A DNA stretch of 64,000 nucleotides from Seiridium cupressi (lineage: Eukaryota > Ascomycota > Sordariomycetes > Amphisphaeriales > Sporocadaceae), in assembly GCA_036674765.1 (NCBI GenBank), contig JARVKI010000080.1, positions 124,001 to 188,000 on the forward strand, written 5' to 3'. Position numbers and translations under genes: made by a program. The notes under the pieces were generated by a model, which had not been told where the DNA came from, searched no databases, and saw only the letters and a list, made by a program, of their open reading frames with translations. Below, in pieces: positions 41,943 through 53,015 of this stretch (its first letter is position 1; every line of letters begins with the position of its first letter).

Positions 41943-43669
41943 CGACTTTTCAGGCTCGGATTTATCTGCACTTTATGGCGCAAATGATACCCCTCAAATT
42001 GTTTCTTTGCAATTTCGATTTGCTGTTTGTCTTTTGAAGGTTTCAACCTGGCTAGACTATGGCATAGCGTTTTATATGGCGCATTGGGTATCAGCATACA
42101 AATGTCTAGATCTTTCTGTTTATGTAGATATCATTATAGAGTATACCCGAGCCTCAGCTCAAATACCATACACGAAAGTTTTACATAACGCGATCGAAAT
42201 TCCGGAAGCACACAGCCTTGCCTACCTATGTGAGCTAATCCCGTGACGGCCCGTCCCATGCATTGAACACCTATGCGAAGGCGCTTTCGTCTCGGCTGCC
42301 AAGTTTCGCCTAAAGAGTTCTTAAAGCGGCGTCCTTCCCGACCTGGTGGAAAACGCATGTGGCCGCTTGCATGTGAAAAGTGCACTTTTTTTTACGTGAT
42401 GTGGGGAAGCTGCAGTGTGGCAACCGTACCAGCGCATCTGTCGTGATATCCAGCCTTGCCTTTTATCCAAATGAACACAATATGCATGATATCAATAATT
42501 GAATGAGTATGCACGAGTATCTGGCCGGTGCGGGCAAGAGACACAGGTGCGATTACAATGGTTACCATGGTACGTCCCGCCAAGGAGCAATGAAGACAAA
42601 ACCCTAGTGTAGTCTAGACCTTTATACTACCAAGGTACTGTACGCTACGTGAGAGCATAACTATGGGTCTTCGTATACGTTGATCATTGAGTACCCACTT
42701 CCAGTGTATCCGAACAGCAAGTATATGGACATCGATACCACATAGGCGGCTTACTAGTGCAGCACCTCCTCACGAGCTCTGCATATAGACAACCCCCGAG
42801 GTGGGCGTAGGGCACCACACCCGCACGAATCGGGAGTTTCCGGTCCACGGATGAGGCCATGGCCGCCGGTGAACCATTGGTCACCGAGAGTCTGGCTGCG
42901 GGCGTTAGTAGCCTCGTGGGTTAGGGCTTTGGGGAAGGAAACCTTCTATTTTCAAATTATGCATATTTCATGATCATATACCCTGAGATCGGATCGCTGC
43001 ATGCGGCAGGGATATACCCATCTTTTTTTTCTTAAACCTTGGTTCCTGCATTTCTCTCCTCTGGCGCAGCTCATGGCCCCCGGATTTGTGGATACACTCG
43101 CCCGGCTTCTATGACATCTCGAGTAGCTTGCCGCCCGGCATTGCACTTGTTTCTGACGTGTCACGATCGGGCGAGGGGGCCGGAATTACAGGGAGCTTAG
43201 CATCATGTTGTGTGGTGGACAACTGACTCCACTTAGTTGATTTGGCTATAAGTCTCTCTTGCCCATCTGTGTGGATGGACCGTGGCATCTTCATGCTCAT
43301 CAAACACAACAGGATACCAGAATGACAAACTAGTCTTCATATCGATTCATTAACCTTTGAATCTTCTATTTGATCTTTTTCACATTCTTCATGACTGTCA
43401 CATATCAAAAATAATAGAGTCTTCGGAGGTTTGACACTCAGTATCGACCGAATCCAACAAGCCAAAAACACTACAAAAGGGCTGCTAGCCGGGTATATTT
43501 TTCTTCCCCACATCAATGAACTCAGCTATTACGAAGCAAAATTAGCTCGAAGTCTAGATAATGTAACGGATACCAGCCTCAACTGGCTCATCGCGGCCCC
43601 TACTCACACCATCTCGAATCGGACCGTAGACTCGATCCCTTCTCCGACTTCCCCCTCCCCCTCATACAC
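41943..43669. other. Intergenic, no gene seen
   Basis: The frame present at 41689-42246 overlaps the preceding gene's end and has no family resemblance. The rest holds only short frames. Probably 3' flank of the orphan gene followed by decayed sequence leading into the transporter pseudogene. Confidence 0.4.
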
Positions 43670-44420
43670 ACAGCAGAACGCTCAACAATGCACAGATACA
43701 GGCCGACAGCATCGAGAAAGCGAACCCAAACCACATGCCGCGTTTTTGGTACGGCGCTTGGTCCGACTGAAACATATTGGTCCCCAGGGGGGTCCCGCAC
43801 TGGCCGACCGCCATGATGATCCACAGACCCCTAGCTCGCTTGCTTCCCTATTCATGGTTGTTCGCATTCCAAACTAGCACCGTAGACACCGTCACCAAGA
43901 CGAGCACGACGAAGAAAAGGCCAGCGTATCCGGGGCCACATCGTCCGTCAGAGCCAGCATCAGATAGCCCGCAGAGGCTACGAGCGCGAAAAACGAGGCA
44001 ATAAGCCGGCCGTTGGAGGTCAGGGTATCGAAGGTGCCCATCTCTGAGATGATAGTTGGTAAAAAGAGTGGCAGAGAAGTGAAGGAGACATTGGTGCTCA
44101 AGTTGCTCATAGCAAAGAGCTAGACTTCACCTATCGATAGCTTCAATTCAGAGACTCTCGAGAGTTTCCACATACTTCGATAGCCTTTGAAGGCGTCGGC
44201 AAGATGGCGCAGCTGAAGCCCTTCGTCTCCCAGGGATTTCTCTCCAGGCTGACATGTGGCAAGGGGTTTGGGTGATTTCTTTCTCACGTGGTGATAGGAA
44301 TTTTATCTTGCTTGGGCTGTCTGGTAAAAAGAACCACGATTATGTTACGCAAAGCATGGAGTCCTGCGCGGATCCATAGGGTGATGGGGCGGTCCAAGGG
44401 TAAGTTCAGAGGCACGACCC
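43670..44420 (-). pseudogene. MFS transporter pseudogene (allantoate/nicotinate permease type)
   Basis: Fragments in changing frames on the minus strand match successive parts of fungal anion:cation symporter-type MFS proteins. From the upstream side: KIKFLSPREKEI (near 44300), DAFKGYRS, then the membrane segment NVSFTSLPLFLPTIISEMG (about 44050-44100), FFALVASAGYLMLALTDDV, WNANNHE, and LWIIMAVGQCGTPLGTNMF with GMWFGFAFSMLSACI. In-frame stops follow VWNANNHE and precede the membrane segments, and the first six helices are not recognisable. It is therefore a decayed, truncated gene. Confidence 0.7.
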
Positions 44421-44843
44421 GCCCAGTCTTGATTCCTCGGGCCGCGTACCTCACCACGCTCTCTGTGAGGTAGCTCAGCGAGCCCAGCTCATCCGAGTTA
44501 CCCCCACACTGAGAACGGAGGATCATGTGGTCGTAAGGGGAGATACTCGAAGTTAAAGGCGGGTCTCACTGTTGAAGTAGTTGACTTTGAGACTCAACTG
44601 TCAGCTATATCTGGGACAAGAGGCTTGGAAAAGGTCTTCAGAATCAAATCATGACATCGAGGTGACCTCCGCTTTTTCGTTCTGTCTATCTTCATACGAG
44701 CAATCTTGGATATCTTATCTTGTCCACTAAAGACCTGGCCAACAGGAACCAAAAATGAAATGAACCTTGAACAATGGGATTGCAGTATTTGAGCAGAACT
44801 TATGCTACAACCGATGGCTTCTTCTTGAAATTTCTCCTTCTTC

Positions 44844-44876
44844 TTTTTTTTATTTTTATTTTTATTTTTATTTTTT
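44844..44876. repeat. (TTTTTA)n low-complexity tract
   Basis: A run of T broken by single A residues every six bases, between the two pseudogenes. Simple repeat. Confidence 0.8.
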
Positions 44877-44949
44877 CCCCCTCCTTGTGGTGGGGCACAT
44901 CCATAAACAATATGTCGAAATTGCCTCGAATCTAGTCTAGTCTTGAGTT

Positions 44950-45680
44950 TAACCAGTTAAGGTAGATATCGACGGCCTGCCTCCGTCGCGTCAGCAAGAT
45001 CGCTGGAATTGACGTCCGAGGATAAGGCAATGATCCATATTATTGCACTGGCTACTTCCCCAGGAAACACCTCTTTCGGACCCAAGCTGAAGAAGTTCCC
45101 CGGCCAAACATGAGCGACAGTCCTGTGAGCCCTTCGGCGTCCAACACCGCAGGCGGTCGACCGCAACCAGACCTACTTGACGAGTTATTGTGCCTACACA
45201 GCAGCTTCCATTCAAGTGCTGCAAGTACGAGATCCGGATGCAGACGTATCAGCGGCTGCAGTTCAGCGACTTGCCACTACGCTGCGCATGCTAGAAGCCG
45301 AAGCCGCCCAGACCCCCGAAATCCGACGAAGTGTTGATACTATCAAGGCGCAGCTGAAAAAAGCAGGGTATAGCAATAATGTTATTGAGATAATGGCAGA
45401 AGACAATGACAATCTCCCCGTGGATCAGGGACGTCAACTTCGCGGCCCGGAGATTGCGCCTTCATATGCTGGTGAACTTGGTGTACAAGCATACGGATAT
45501 ATTCCCTCACAGCGTCGATCAATGGGGACATACATACCTCTATTAACGAGCCTGCAGGAATTCCTGATGCTGGCAATCCATCTTCCAACCTGTGGTTTGA
45601 CTGGTTTGTTAAAGATGTTGGTGGGGGTTTCGTCCCCGATCTTTCCTGGAATTGATAGGAAGTCAAAAAGAGCTACGTAA
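44950..45680 (+). pseudogene. C-terminal remnant of a fungal Zn2Cys6-type transcription factor
   Basis: The best preserved part reads TYLTSYCAYTAASIQVLQV and VQRLATTLRMLEAEAAQTP followed by IRRSVDTIKAQLKKAG, the usual end of the fungal transcription factor middle-homology/C-terminal region (nirA-like). Upstream, in other frames, are SKIAGI, TSEDKAMIHIIALATSPG and FGPKLKKFPG, separated by a frameshift and TGA codons. The DNA-binding finger and the N-terminal half are missing. It lies next to the MFS pseudogene and may have regulated it before both decayed. Confidence 0.6.
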
Positions 45681-46283
45681 TTTGTTTCTGTATAAAACGA
45701 ACGGCTGTTTAATTGATTTAATTATACACAAAACTGATACCTAAATCATACGCACATCATGATTCAAGCGATTCAAGTGCTGCTAGCAAACTTCATCGAC
45801 GACATCCTATCTTTTGACCGATCTTCGGTAAGCCCAATGCAAGTTCTAAAAACGGCTTGAATTTTTCTGAACCTGCCCAATCTATGGAAAGATATCAATC
45901 AATTTGAAATATTGTTCAGCAGCTCTATTAAACTACGAGGAGCAAATGCACCACATACAAAATTATGCATCAATCGGGTCGCCCAGTCGAGATATGACTA
46001 GCGTTTACCAAGCAAGAGCACGTCATTTGCGTTTGTCCCTGCATTTCCTACCTAGCTCGTGCCCCGCTAAAAATTCACATTGCGAACGGCTCGATAAGAT
46101 AAACAACATCAACTTACTCCTACATCGGCGGTGAAACACCGAGTTCAGCGACAACCTCAAAGTCAGCATACCTACTCTTGCCTCGGCACTCTGTAAATCC
46201 GCGGATCGCCTTGTGATTGCTCCAGCAGGCAACACTTCACTTTTCTTTTTCAAGCCGACCAGCGAAGGAGAGTGAGGGGCAGG
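45681..46283. other. Intergenic, no gene seen
   Basis: 600 bp without a credible frame; AT-rich at its left end. Its right end should hold the promoter of the mitochondrial carrier gene. Confidence 0.4.
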
Positions 46284-47520
46284 ATGGCGGACGCTGCTGA
46301 GGATCTCGCCGCCAAGGGTGGCGCTGTCTGGAAGGACCTGTTCTCTGGGGCTGTTGGAGGTATTGCACAGGTCTTGATCGGTAGGTGATTCCATTCTTGA
46401 GCCAATTGAGGGCACCTGAGGTTGTCTGCACAAATGGGTGGCACGGGATTTCTGGCAATGGACTCGAACGGAATCCGTCTCTGTTTTGACGAGAAAGTCC
46501 GAAGTCAGATGATGAGCAAAACCACTTTGTTCAACTTTCAATGCCCTCATGTGGTATCAGGCACCTGGATCCCCGCAATTCATTGGCGAGCATGAGTAGT
46601 AGTCGGTGGCGTACCGGGCTATCTCGATGAGGTGACCTTAAAGAGGCCAATCTCGTTCTGACGTTATATTGCGTCTTATCGTCAACCATGAGACTAATGC
46701 TAGACCAGGTCAACCGTTCGACATAGTCAAGGTGCGCCTGCAAACAGGCACGCAGTACAAGTCGGCCCTCGAAGCCGCAACCTCAATCTACACAAAGGAG
46801 GGCCCTCTGGCTTTCTACAAAGGCACCCTGACGCCGCTCCTGGGCATTGGCGCCTGCGTGTCCGTGCAGTTCGGCGGCTTCGGCTTCGCCAAGCGGTACT
46901 TTGAGACGCAGAATGCCGCGGCCGGCAAGACCGGTAAGGATTTGAGCTATGCCCAGTACTACTACGCCGGCGCGTTTGCTGGTGTCGCAAACAGTGTCAT
47001 CTCGGGCCCAATTGAGCATGTCCGTATTCGGCTGCAGACACAACCCCATGGTGCCGCGAGGCTCTACAGCGGCCCCCTGGATTGCGTGCGCAAGCTCAGC
47101 GCGCATCAGGGCGTTCTGAAGGGCCTGTACCGCGGTGAGGCCGTGACGATTATCCGCGAGGCGCAGGCCTATGGTGTGTGGTTTCTCGCCTTCGAGTACA
47201 TGATGAACTCGCATGCTGCACGGAATAAGATCGACCGCAAGGAGATTCCTCCGTACATGGTCGCGTTCTATGGTGGCTTGGCCGGTGAGGCATTGTGGTT
47301 GGGTTCATACCCGTTCGATGTCGTCAAGAGCAAGATGCAGACGGATGGGTTTGGTAGCACGCAAAAGTACAAGACTATGCGGGACTGCTTCGCGCAGATA
47401 TGGAGGGCGGAGGGCATGCGAGGTTTCTGGAAGGGTATTGGACCAACCCTGCTCAGGGCCATGCCAGTGAGCGCAGGCACGTTCGCTACAGTGGAGTTGA
47501 CGCTGCGTGCAATCAGCTAG
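46284..47520 (+). CDS. YMC1: Mitochondrial carrier protein, YMC1-type
   Basis: Two exons (46284-46380 and 46709-47520) give 302 aa, close to yeast Ymc1 (307 aa). The first exon encodes MADAAEDLAAKGGAVWKDL and the start of helix 1; its last codon is split by the intron. The three repeats carry signature motifs PFDIVKVRLQT, PIEHVRIRLQT and PFDVVKSKMQT, with KGTLTPLLGIGACVSVQF after the first and FWKGIGPTLLRAMP near the end. Ymc1-type carriers of the inner membrane are linked to glycine/glutamate and carboxylate transport. Similarity along the whole length favours YMC over the acylcarnitine carrier. The single intron (328 bp) is unusually long for this window. Confidence 0.85.
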
Positions 47521-47692
47521 ATGGGCACAAGTATGGGCTATTAGGCTTGGAAGCTATGGAAACAATGGATATCATCGTGCAGCATCTACGAGGCGTTGAC
47601 TGAAAACCCCGGTTTCTCACTTTTCTTATGATAGACTCGAACAGCATATGAAGCCAACTGTCAATTTGCGTTGTGTCGTTTAGTGAGAGTTA

Positions 47693-50148
47693 CTATACGC
47701 TGTTCTCGACTCTGCTTTGCAAAATGCGTCTCGCGTTCGCAGGTTCCAGCGTCTCTATGTCTAACTCCTCAAGGACCCTCCTCGCCTCGAAATTGTCGGT
47801 GAAGATCCGGTCGCTCGCCAGCTTAAGGGTAAGACCGTCCTCAGCCTCCAACGGAAGACTTAGTAGCCGCGCACCCTCCTGAAGCTGAGTCATCGCTATC
47901 GAACCGTCTGGTATATGCTTGTCGACTAAAGAGAAGAGAGCTTGAATGTCCCCGACAAATTGATTCGCGCCTAGAGTGGTGAAGCTATGACGGAGAAGGA
48001 TCCCGGACCATAGCATCTCCTGGAGGCGCTCCAACACGTTGCGCCAAATCTTGCGGTATACTGTGGTGCTGAGTGCTGGCTCTAGGAAACTGAGGTTACG
48101 TTTCAAGATCTGTCTTATGTTAGCTTATGCACGTTTGTTTAAATCCTCATCCCGCTTACCCTTAAGGGCTCATCGAGCTCTGCAGTGACACTCATCTGAG
48201 ATGGGTCTGAATCGCCGTTAACGATGGACCACTGAGCCTTGGACAGATAAGGGCGGAACGCAGTCTGGTGTGACTCAGCAATGGCGTCAACCAAGAAATT
48301 CTGAGCACGATCTTTGCGCTTGCTGTAAAATTTGATCGTCTCATCAAATATTGAACCAAGAGCAGCTGAGTCAATCTCGGAGGAGGTGCGATCCTTGACT
48401 TGGTCGTAACTCATTCCGCCCACGACATTCGTCTGATCGTCAACTTGCCTAACGCGAGTCTTGAGTTCTTCCCATAACACCATGAAGAACTAGTATAGTT
48501 AGTAATGAATCAGATGAGGCAACTAACTATAACTCACATCTTCATTGCCCCATGTCTTTAAAGTATTGATGACATGGTCAGAACTACCCAAGACTTTACA
48601 CAGTGTCTCGAAGGCACCGGTTCCTTCGAGCGCAGCAAGTTGCTCCTTGGACACACCCTGTAACGTTCTAGCAACGCTCGACGTTAATGTAGCATAAGCC
48701 TCCAAAGAGTCAACGAGACGGGCGTGGTATTGGTCTAGAATCTCTTGTTGTATATCAATCAGGAACCGTACTTTGTGCGGCAGCCTCCGGACACGATGAT
48801 ACTGGGCCGTGACAGACTTCAGTAGGTCTGTCATACGGACAGCGCCATATGTAGGCTTCATCTTCCCTAGGACATTGTAGTCATAGTCGATGTTTCTCGC
48901 ATCTGGTGCATTTAAGATGTTATGAAAGCGCTCCAGAGCAAAGTCCTTCTCAGCTTGGAGCCAGTCTCTGAAGTGCTTATCCAAAACTTCAGAGGCAAGA
49001 CCAGCCCAGCCATTCCGTGGATCACCTCCGTCGTAATCAAACCTCGTACGAATAGTCTCGTCGAAGGTCATGAGTTGATCCATGAGACTACTGAAATATT
49101 GAGGGCTCTTCAACCCATGTTGGACCACCTTATCGACCTTCTGTCTCATCGTAGGCAGTAGCGAAGCTATGAGGGCACATGCTGGATCGGCATAAACGGA
49201 CTTATCAGCTGCCTTGGTGCCGTCAAAGCGCGACTTCAGAAGATGCCCCAGATTTTCCCGGAAAAAGTCTTCCCACTTTTCAACCAGTTGTATAAAGCCC
49301 GGAACGCAAAACGTTCCAAAAGCCTGTGGTGTGCTTGTTGGGGTATCACCCATGAATTGGAAGCGAAACCACTGCACAAATGGCTTCACCATCACGTCCA
49401 CTGGAAGCAGGCTTACAACTCCTTCCGAGTAGAGGATTTCGGGAGTCTGCAGGTCGATGAGCTTCTCAAAGCACTGGAGCCATTCAGTGTCCATCTCTGC
49501 GTTGACGTCAACTCCTTGAGGCCAGTTTCGCTTCTTCAGCACCACCTCCATCTCCTCTGACATGGTCTTCTTCATCTCGTCCCATAGGGTCTCTGTGATA
49601 TGCTCCACGTAGTTGACAAGATGACCAGCAGCCTCGTCAGCAGGACCCTGAAGCTCCCGAAGACGAACAGAAAGTTGCTTCAACCTAGTGTATGGCTGCA
49701 ATGCTGCCTTGGGGCTGTTAGGCAGATGCGACTTGGCTTCCCGCCTCATGTCCTCCACATCTTGCAGCAACGACACATACTGATGCGCAAGCTCGACCCT
49801 ATGCAACTGCTTCATGGGACCCTCTAGTCGTCGAGTCGCCTCGTCGGGGGCATCTGAGGCTGTGATTATTTGCAGTCGCGTATCGATACTGTGTTGCAAT
49901 TGCTGGAACTCGTCGATCTGTTTTGCCAGGCCGCCCTGACGGTCTTCGGCCGAGCGGCGTACTTCCTCGAGCTCTTGGGCGGCATCGTCAAGTTGACTTT
50001 GAAGCTGGCTACGCTGTACTTCGATGCTTTCTAGGAGACCGTCGAGATTGTCCAGGTCGGTTGTGGACTGTAGCTTGTCGTCGAGATAATCTTCCAGACG
50101 AATATCGGGCTCCATCGACTGTGCGCGAGTCAAGGTGAGTGAAGTCAT
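47693..50148 (-). CDS. TIP20: RINT-1/Tip20 family protein (Dsl1 tethering complex)
   Basis: Three exons (50148-48538, 48489-48160, 48109-47693) join in frame to 785 aa. RINT-1/Tip20 is a subunit of the Dsl1/NRZ complex that tethers Golgi-derived COPI vesicles at the ER. An N-terminal coiled coil (LDGLLESIEVQRSQLQSQLD, about 35-90) precedes the RINT-1/Tip20 helical domain. Typical segments are WPQGVDVN, VMVKPFVQWFRFQFMGD, FIQLVEKWEDFFRENLG, FDETIRTRFDYDGG and PHKVRFLIDIQQEILDQYHA. The C-terminal domain contains LWSGILLRHSFTTLGANQF. It runs tail to tail with the YMC1-type carrier, the stop codons being about 175 bp apart. Confidence 0.9.
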
Positions 50149-50835
50149 TTTAGGATATAGGTCCGAAAACGGGCTACTATTGCCATTGGGTTGGCCGTTG
50201 GTTATTTGGTTACATGCAGAGGAAGCCTAGGTAGGTCAGGGAGCTTTCGTGTCATGATGCTGGCAGAAGTGGGTTGGCCTCGATGGTGGGGCCAGTTTGG
50301 GCGCACCGCTCACAGCCGCTTACATGCATGGACTGTCTGGCTATGGCAAACGTGTTTTTCTATACCTAGGTACCTACCGTGATCTCTAAGCCTCTATATG
50401 AAGATTCACGCATAATTGATTCATGTGGACGCAATCGAGAACTACGTAGTGACCCAAAACAAGTAGGTTAGACACTGATGCGCCGTGAATTAGTCACACT
50501 GCTCATTGGCCGCCAGGGACTTGGGAATGGCCTTGTAGATCGCAACAAGTTACCCGATAAGCAGAGTGCTTATAAATCTTCAAGGCTTCATTTCATCAAA
50601 TCCATTGTCACATTTTAATCAATTGTAGTCTTAGCTCGGATGAGAACAGACACCAGCTTATACAGCCCGGAATATGAGAGGAGGATTGTAAAACGGATGA
50701 AGATATAATGAGCCCCTAATCTACTGCATGCTTCTTCTACTCTTACTTCTCTGTCAGGCACTTCCAGTGAATTTAGTAGAATAGAATATCAAACTGTTAT
50801 AGAAGATCCCTGGATCATACACTCGAGCGCGCACC
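50149..50835. other. Divergent intergenic region, no gene seen
   Basis: About 690 bp between TIP20 and the VOC locus. No credible frame. It must contain both promoters. Confidence 0.4.
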
Positions 50836-51310
50836 ATGCCGATCAGCCACATCTCCCTTGCAACTGGCGCCTCCAAATGGCCGCCATGCGTTCATTCTAT
50901 CTGGCTGCACTTGCTCCTCTCGGATACACCATCTATTTCGAAAAGGAGAATTACATGCTTGGTCTGAAGACCAGCAACGGGGTAGCCGACTTCTGGATCC
51001 ATACCGGCAACGGTGAGCAAGTGGCTTACGACGGAACGGATGTTGAAAAGCGTCCGGGAAGGGCTCATGTAGCATTCAATGTTGAAAGCCAGGAGGACGT
51101 TGATAAGTTCTATAACGCAGCTATGTAAGTGACCTATATCACCTCGTCCCGTCTCGATGAGTAACTGTTGACATCGTCTTGTGTAGTAATGTTGGAGGTG
51201 TATCGAATGGTGCGCCAGGCCTTAGGCCACAATACGCCAGCTCGTACTACGCGGCGTTTGTGCTCGGTCCGCTAGGAAATAATATTGAGGCAATTCACTA
51301 TAGACCATAG
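50836..51310 (+). CDS. VOC/glyoxalase-like protein, 5' end frameshifted
   Basis: Two exons (to 51124, then 51187-51310) encode a small vicinal-oxygen-chelate fold protein. The intact frame from the ATG at 50877 gives 123 aa: MRSFYLAALAPLGYTIYFEKE, then GVADFWIHTG, PGRAHVAFNVES and the closing YYAAFVLGPLGNNIEAIHY, where the metal-binding Glu lies. The expected first beta strand, MPISHISLATGASK with the metal-ligand His, is encoded from the ATG at 50836 but is one base out of frame with the rest. As written, translation from 50836 would not make the enzyme, and translation from 50877 would lack the first metal ligand. This is a one-base loss near 50873, a sequencing error, or a gene beginning to decay. 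Confidence 0.65.
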
Positions 51311-51792
51311 AAGTCATCTTGATGTGGGGGATGCAGGACAGAGCAGGATTATTGCCATTATGGGGAGCTACACTTTCAAATGCGCAACAGCGGATTTGAA
51401 TGGGAGCGTCATGCATACCTGTAAAATAGGAAACGCTTAGTTATACTTATTCTAAAATACGTGCAAGGCACCCGTTGTGGACACCTCTCTCTCTATAAGG
51501 TTGACTAGGTAGGCATGTAGAAGCATGGCATGTATAAATTGCTCATGCGTTGGGCAAGCTGGTAGTAGGGCACATTGGAAGCATCCTCAAGTATCAGCGC
51601 TGGCTGTTTCCATAATTTGGTACTAACTAGTTAATCCTCGTGTCTGTGTCCTTCCACCTGTTATGGCAGCAGCTGTCGGCCGGCGGCGCGGCCGATAAGC
51701 TTTCACTGTCTCCGATAACAGCTTGATCTGCAATCATTCCCTTTGCATGCCTGTCCCCTTCTTCCAGCTCATCACCCAGCAAAACCGCCAAA
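51311..51792. other. Intergenic, no gene seen
   Basis: 480 bp holding the VOC 3' flank and the Cwf23-like promoter; a GCCGGCGGCGCGGCC GC-rich block lies near 51679. Confidence 0.4.
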
Positions 51793-52719
51793 ATGGACAA
51801 GTCAGAGCTCCTCGCATTTGCGCGCGAGTATTCTAGCAAGAACATCGATTTATATGACCTGTTGGGCATTGATTCCTTAAAAGCAACAGAAGCGAACGAA
51901 ATCAAGCGCGCCTATCGAAAACAGTCCATCAAATACCACCCCGACAAACTCGGCGATGCCTTTGACCCCGACAAATGGCAGCTCCTTGAGCGCGGGCGCG
52001 ATGTCCTCATGGACAAGGACGCCAAGGACGCCTATGATGCAGCGCGCGGCGCCGCGCTGCGAGAACAAGAGCGCAGGAAGGCCATGGACGCAAAGAGAAA
52101 GGCAGCCATCGAGGATCTCGAGGCTAGGGAGCGAGGTGAGGTGCCCAAGAGGCTGAGGAAGGAGGACGACAATAATGGTATGACTGCTGCCGAACGACAG
52201 AGACTGTACCAGGAGGGAAGCCGCCGTGTAGAGATGCGCAAGCGTCAAATGGCGGAGGCGGAGGAGAGGGAACGAAAAGCCCAAGAATTGGTAAATTCCT
52301 CCCAGAAGCCGAAGAATGACACAGAGGCCCCGAACCTGAGCGGCTCTAATTTACCCGAGCAACAATCGACAAAGTCGGACGAGGAGGATGATCCAGAGAT
52401 CGCAGCGATACAACGGCGGATTCGAGAAGCCCAAGAGAAGAAGGCTGCAAAAGCAGCTAGGAAAGCAGAGAAAGCCACACGCAAAGGAGGCGAGAAGTTG
52501 CCACCATCAGACGTTGGATCACAGGCTCAAGAACCACCCATCCCTTCTCATACTACGGAAACACAGGCTGACGAGAAGAAGAAGGTGCCGAAGTTTTCGT
52601 TTACCACTCCTTCCTCAACTTCATCCACTACAGCGCCGAAGGGCGACTGGGCTTCCATCAAGGAGAGATTAAAGGCCGTACAGGCTGAACGAGAAAAACG
52701 AAAAGCTGAATCCACATAG
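51793..52719 (+). CDS. cwf23: J-domain splicing factor, Cwf23/Cwc23 (DNAJC17) type
   Basis: Intronless, 308 aa. The N-terminal J domain (about 18-85) has IDLYDLLGID, IKRAYRKQSIKYHPDK with the HPD tripeptide needed to stimulate Hsp70, and LMDKDAKDAYDAARG. A long charged helix follows, rich in Glu/Arg/Lys (KAMDAKRKAAIEDLEARERG), the hallmark of the Cwf23/DNAJC17 group that associates with the spliceosome. The C-terminal third is Lys/Ser/Pro-rich and ends with WASIKERLKAVQAEREKRK. No RNA-recognition motif is seen, unlike animal DNAJC17. Confidence 0.82.
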   Translation: MDKSELLAFAREYSSKNIDLYDLLGIDSLKATEANEIKRAYRKQSIKYHPDKLGDAFDPDKWQLLERGRDVLMDKDAKDAYDAARGAALREQERRKAMDAKRKAAIEDLEARERGEVPKRLRKEDDNNGMTAAERQRLYQEGSRRVEMRKRQMAEAEERERKAQELVNSSQKPKNDTEAPNLSGSNLPEQQSTKSDEEDDPEIAAIQRRIREAQEKKAAKAARKAEKATRKGGEKLPPSDVGSQAQEPPIPSHTTETQADEKKKVPKFSFTTPSSTSSTTAPKGDWASIKERLKAVQAEREKRKAEST

Positions 52720-53015
52720 TATAGTATAATGCTGTCTGACGAACTATTCTCAATTTGATACCCACCTAGATTTGTGCATTCCGACATCCGTAGCTAATTT
52801 TGCAACGCTATTCCGCTATGACATATGACCATATCTCATCTCATACCACGCAGTATCACCCGCAAGGCAGTCGTGCGTGATTATCATATAAAACTCCTGT
52901 CCTTGGTGCACGATATGGAATTTCACATAGGTTAGTCCCGAAATGTAAGATTAATTGCTCGCGGTATCTACAGGGTGGCGCTATTTAATTTATACTAGTA
53001 TAACCAACTCTAGAT

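Noticed and set aside
43431..43877. 148-codon plus-strand frame
   Set aside because: Overlaps the MFS pseudogene, whose minus-strand family motifs explain the sequence better.
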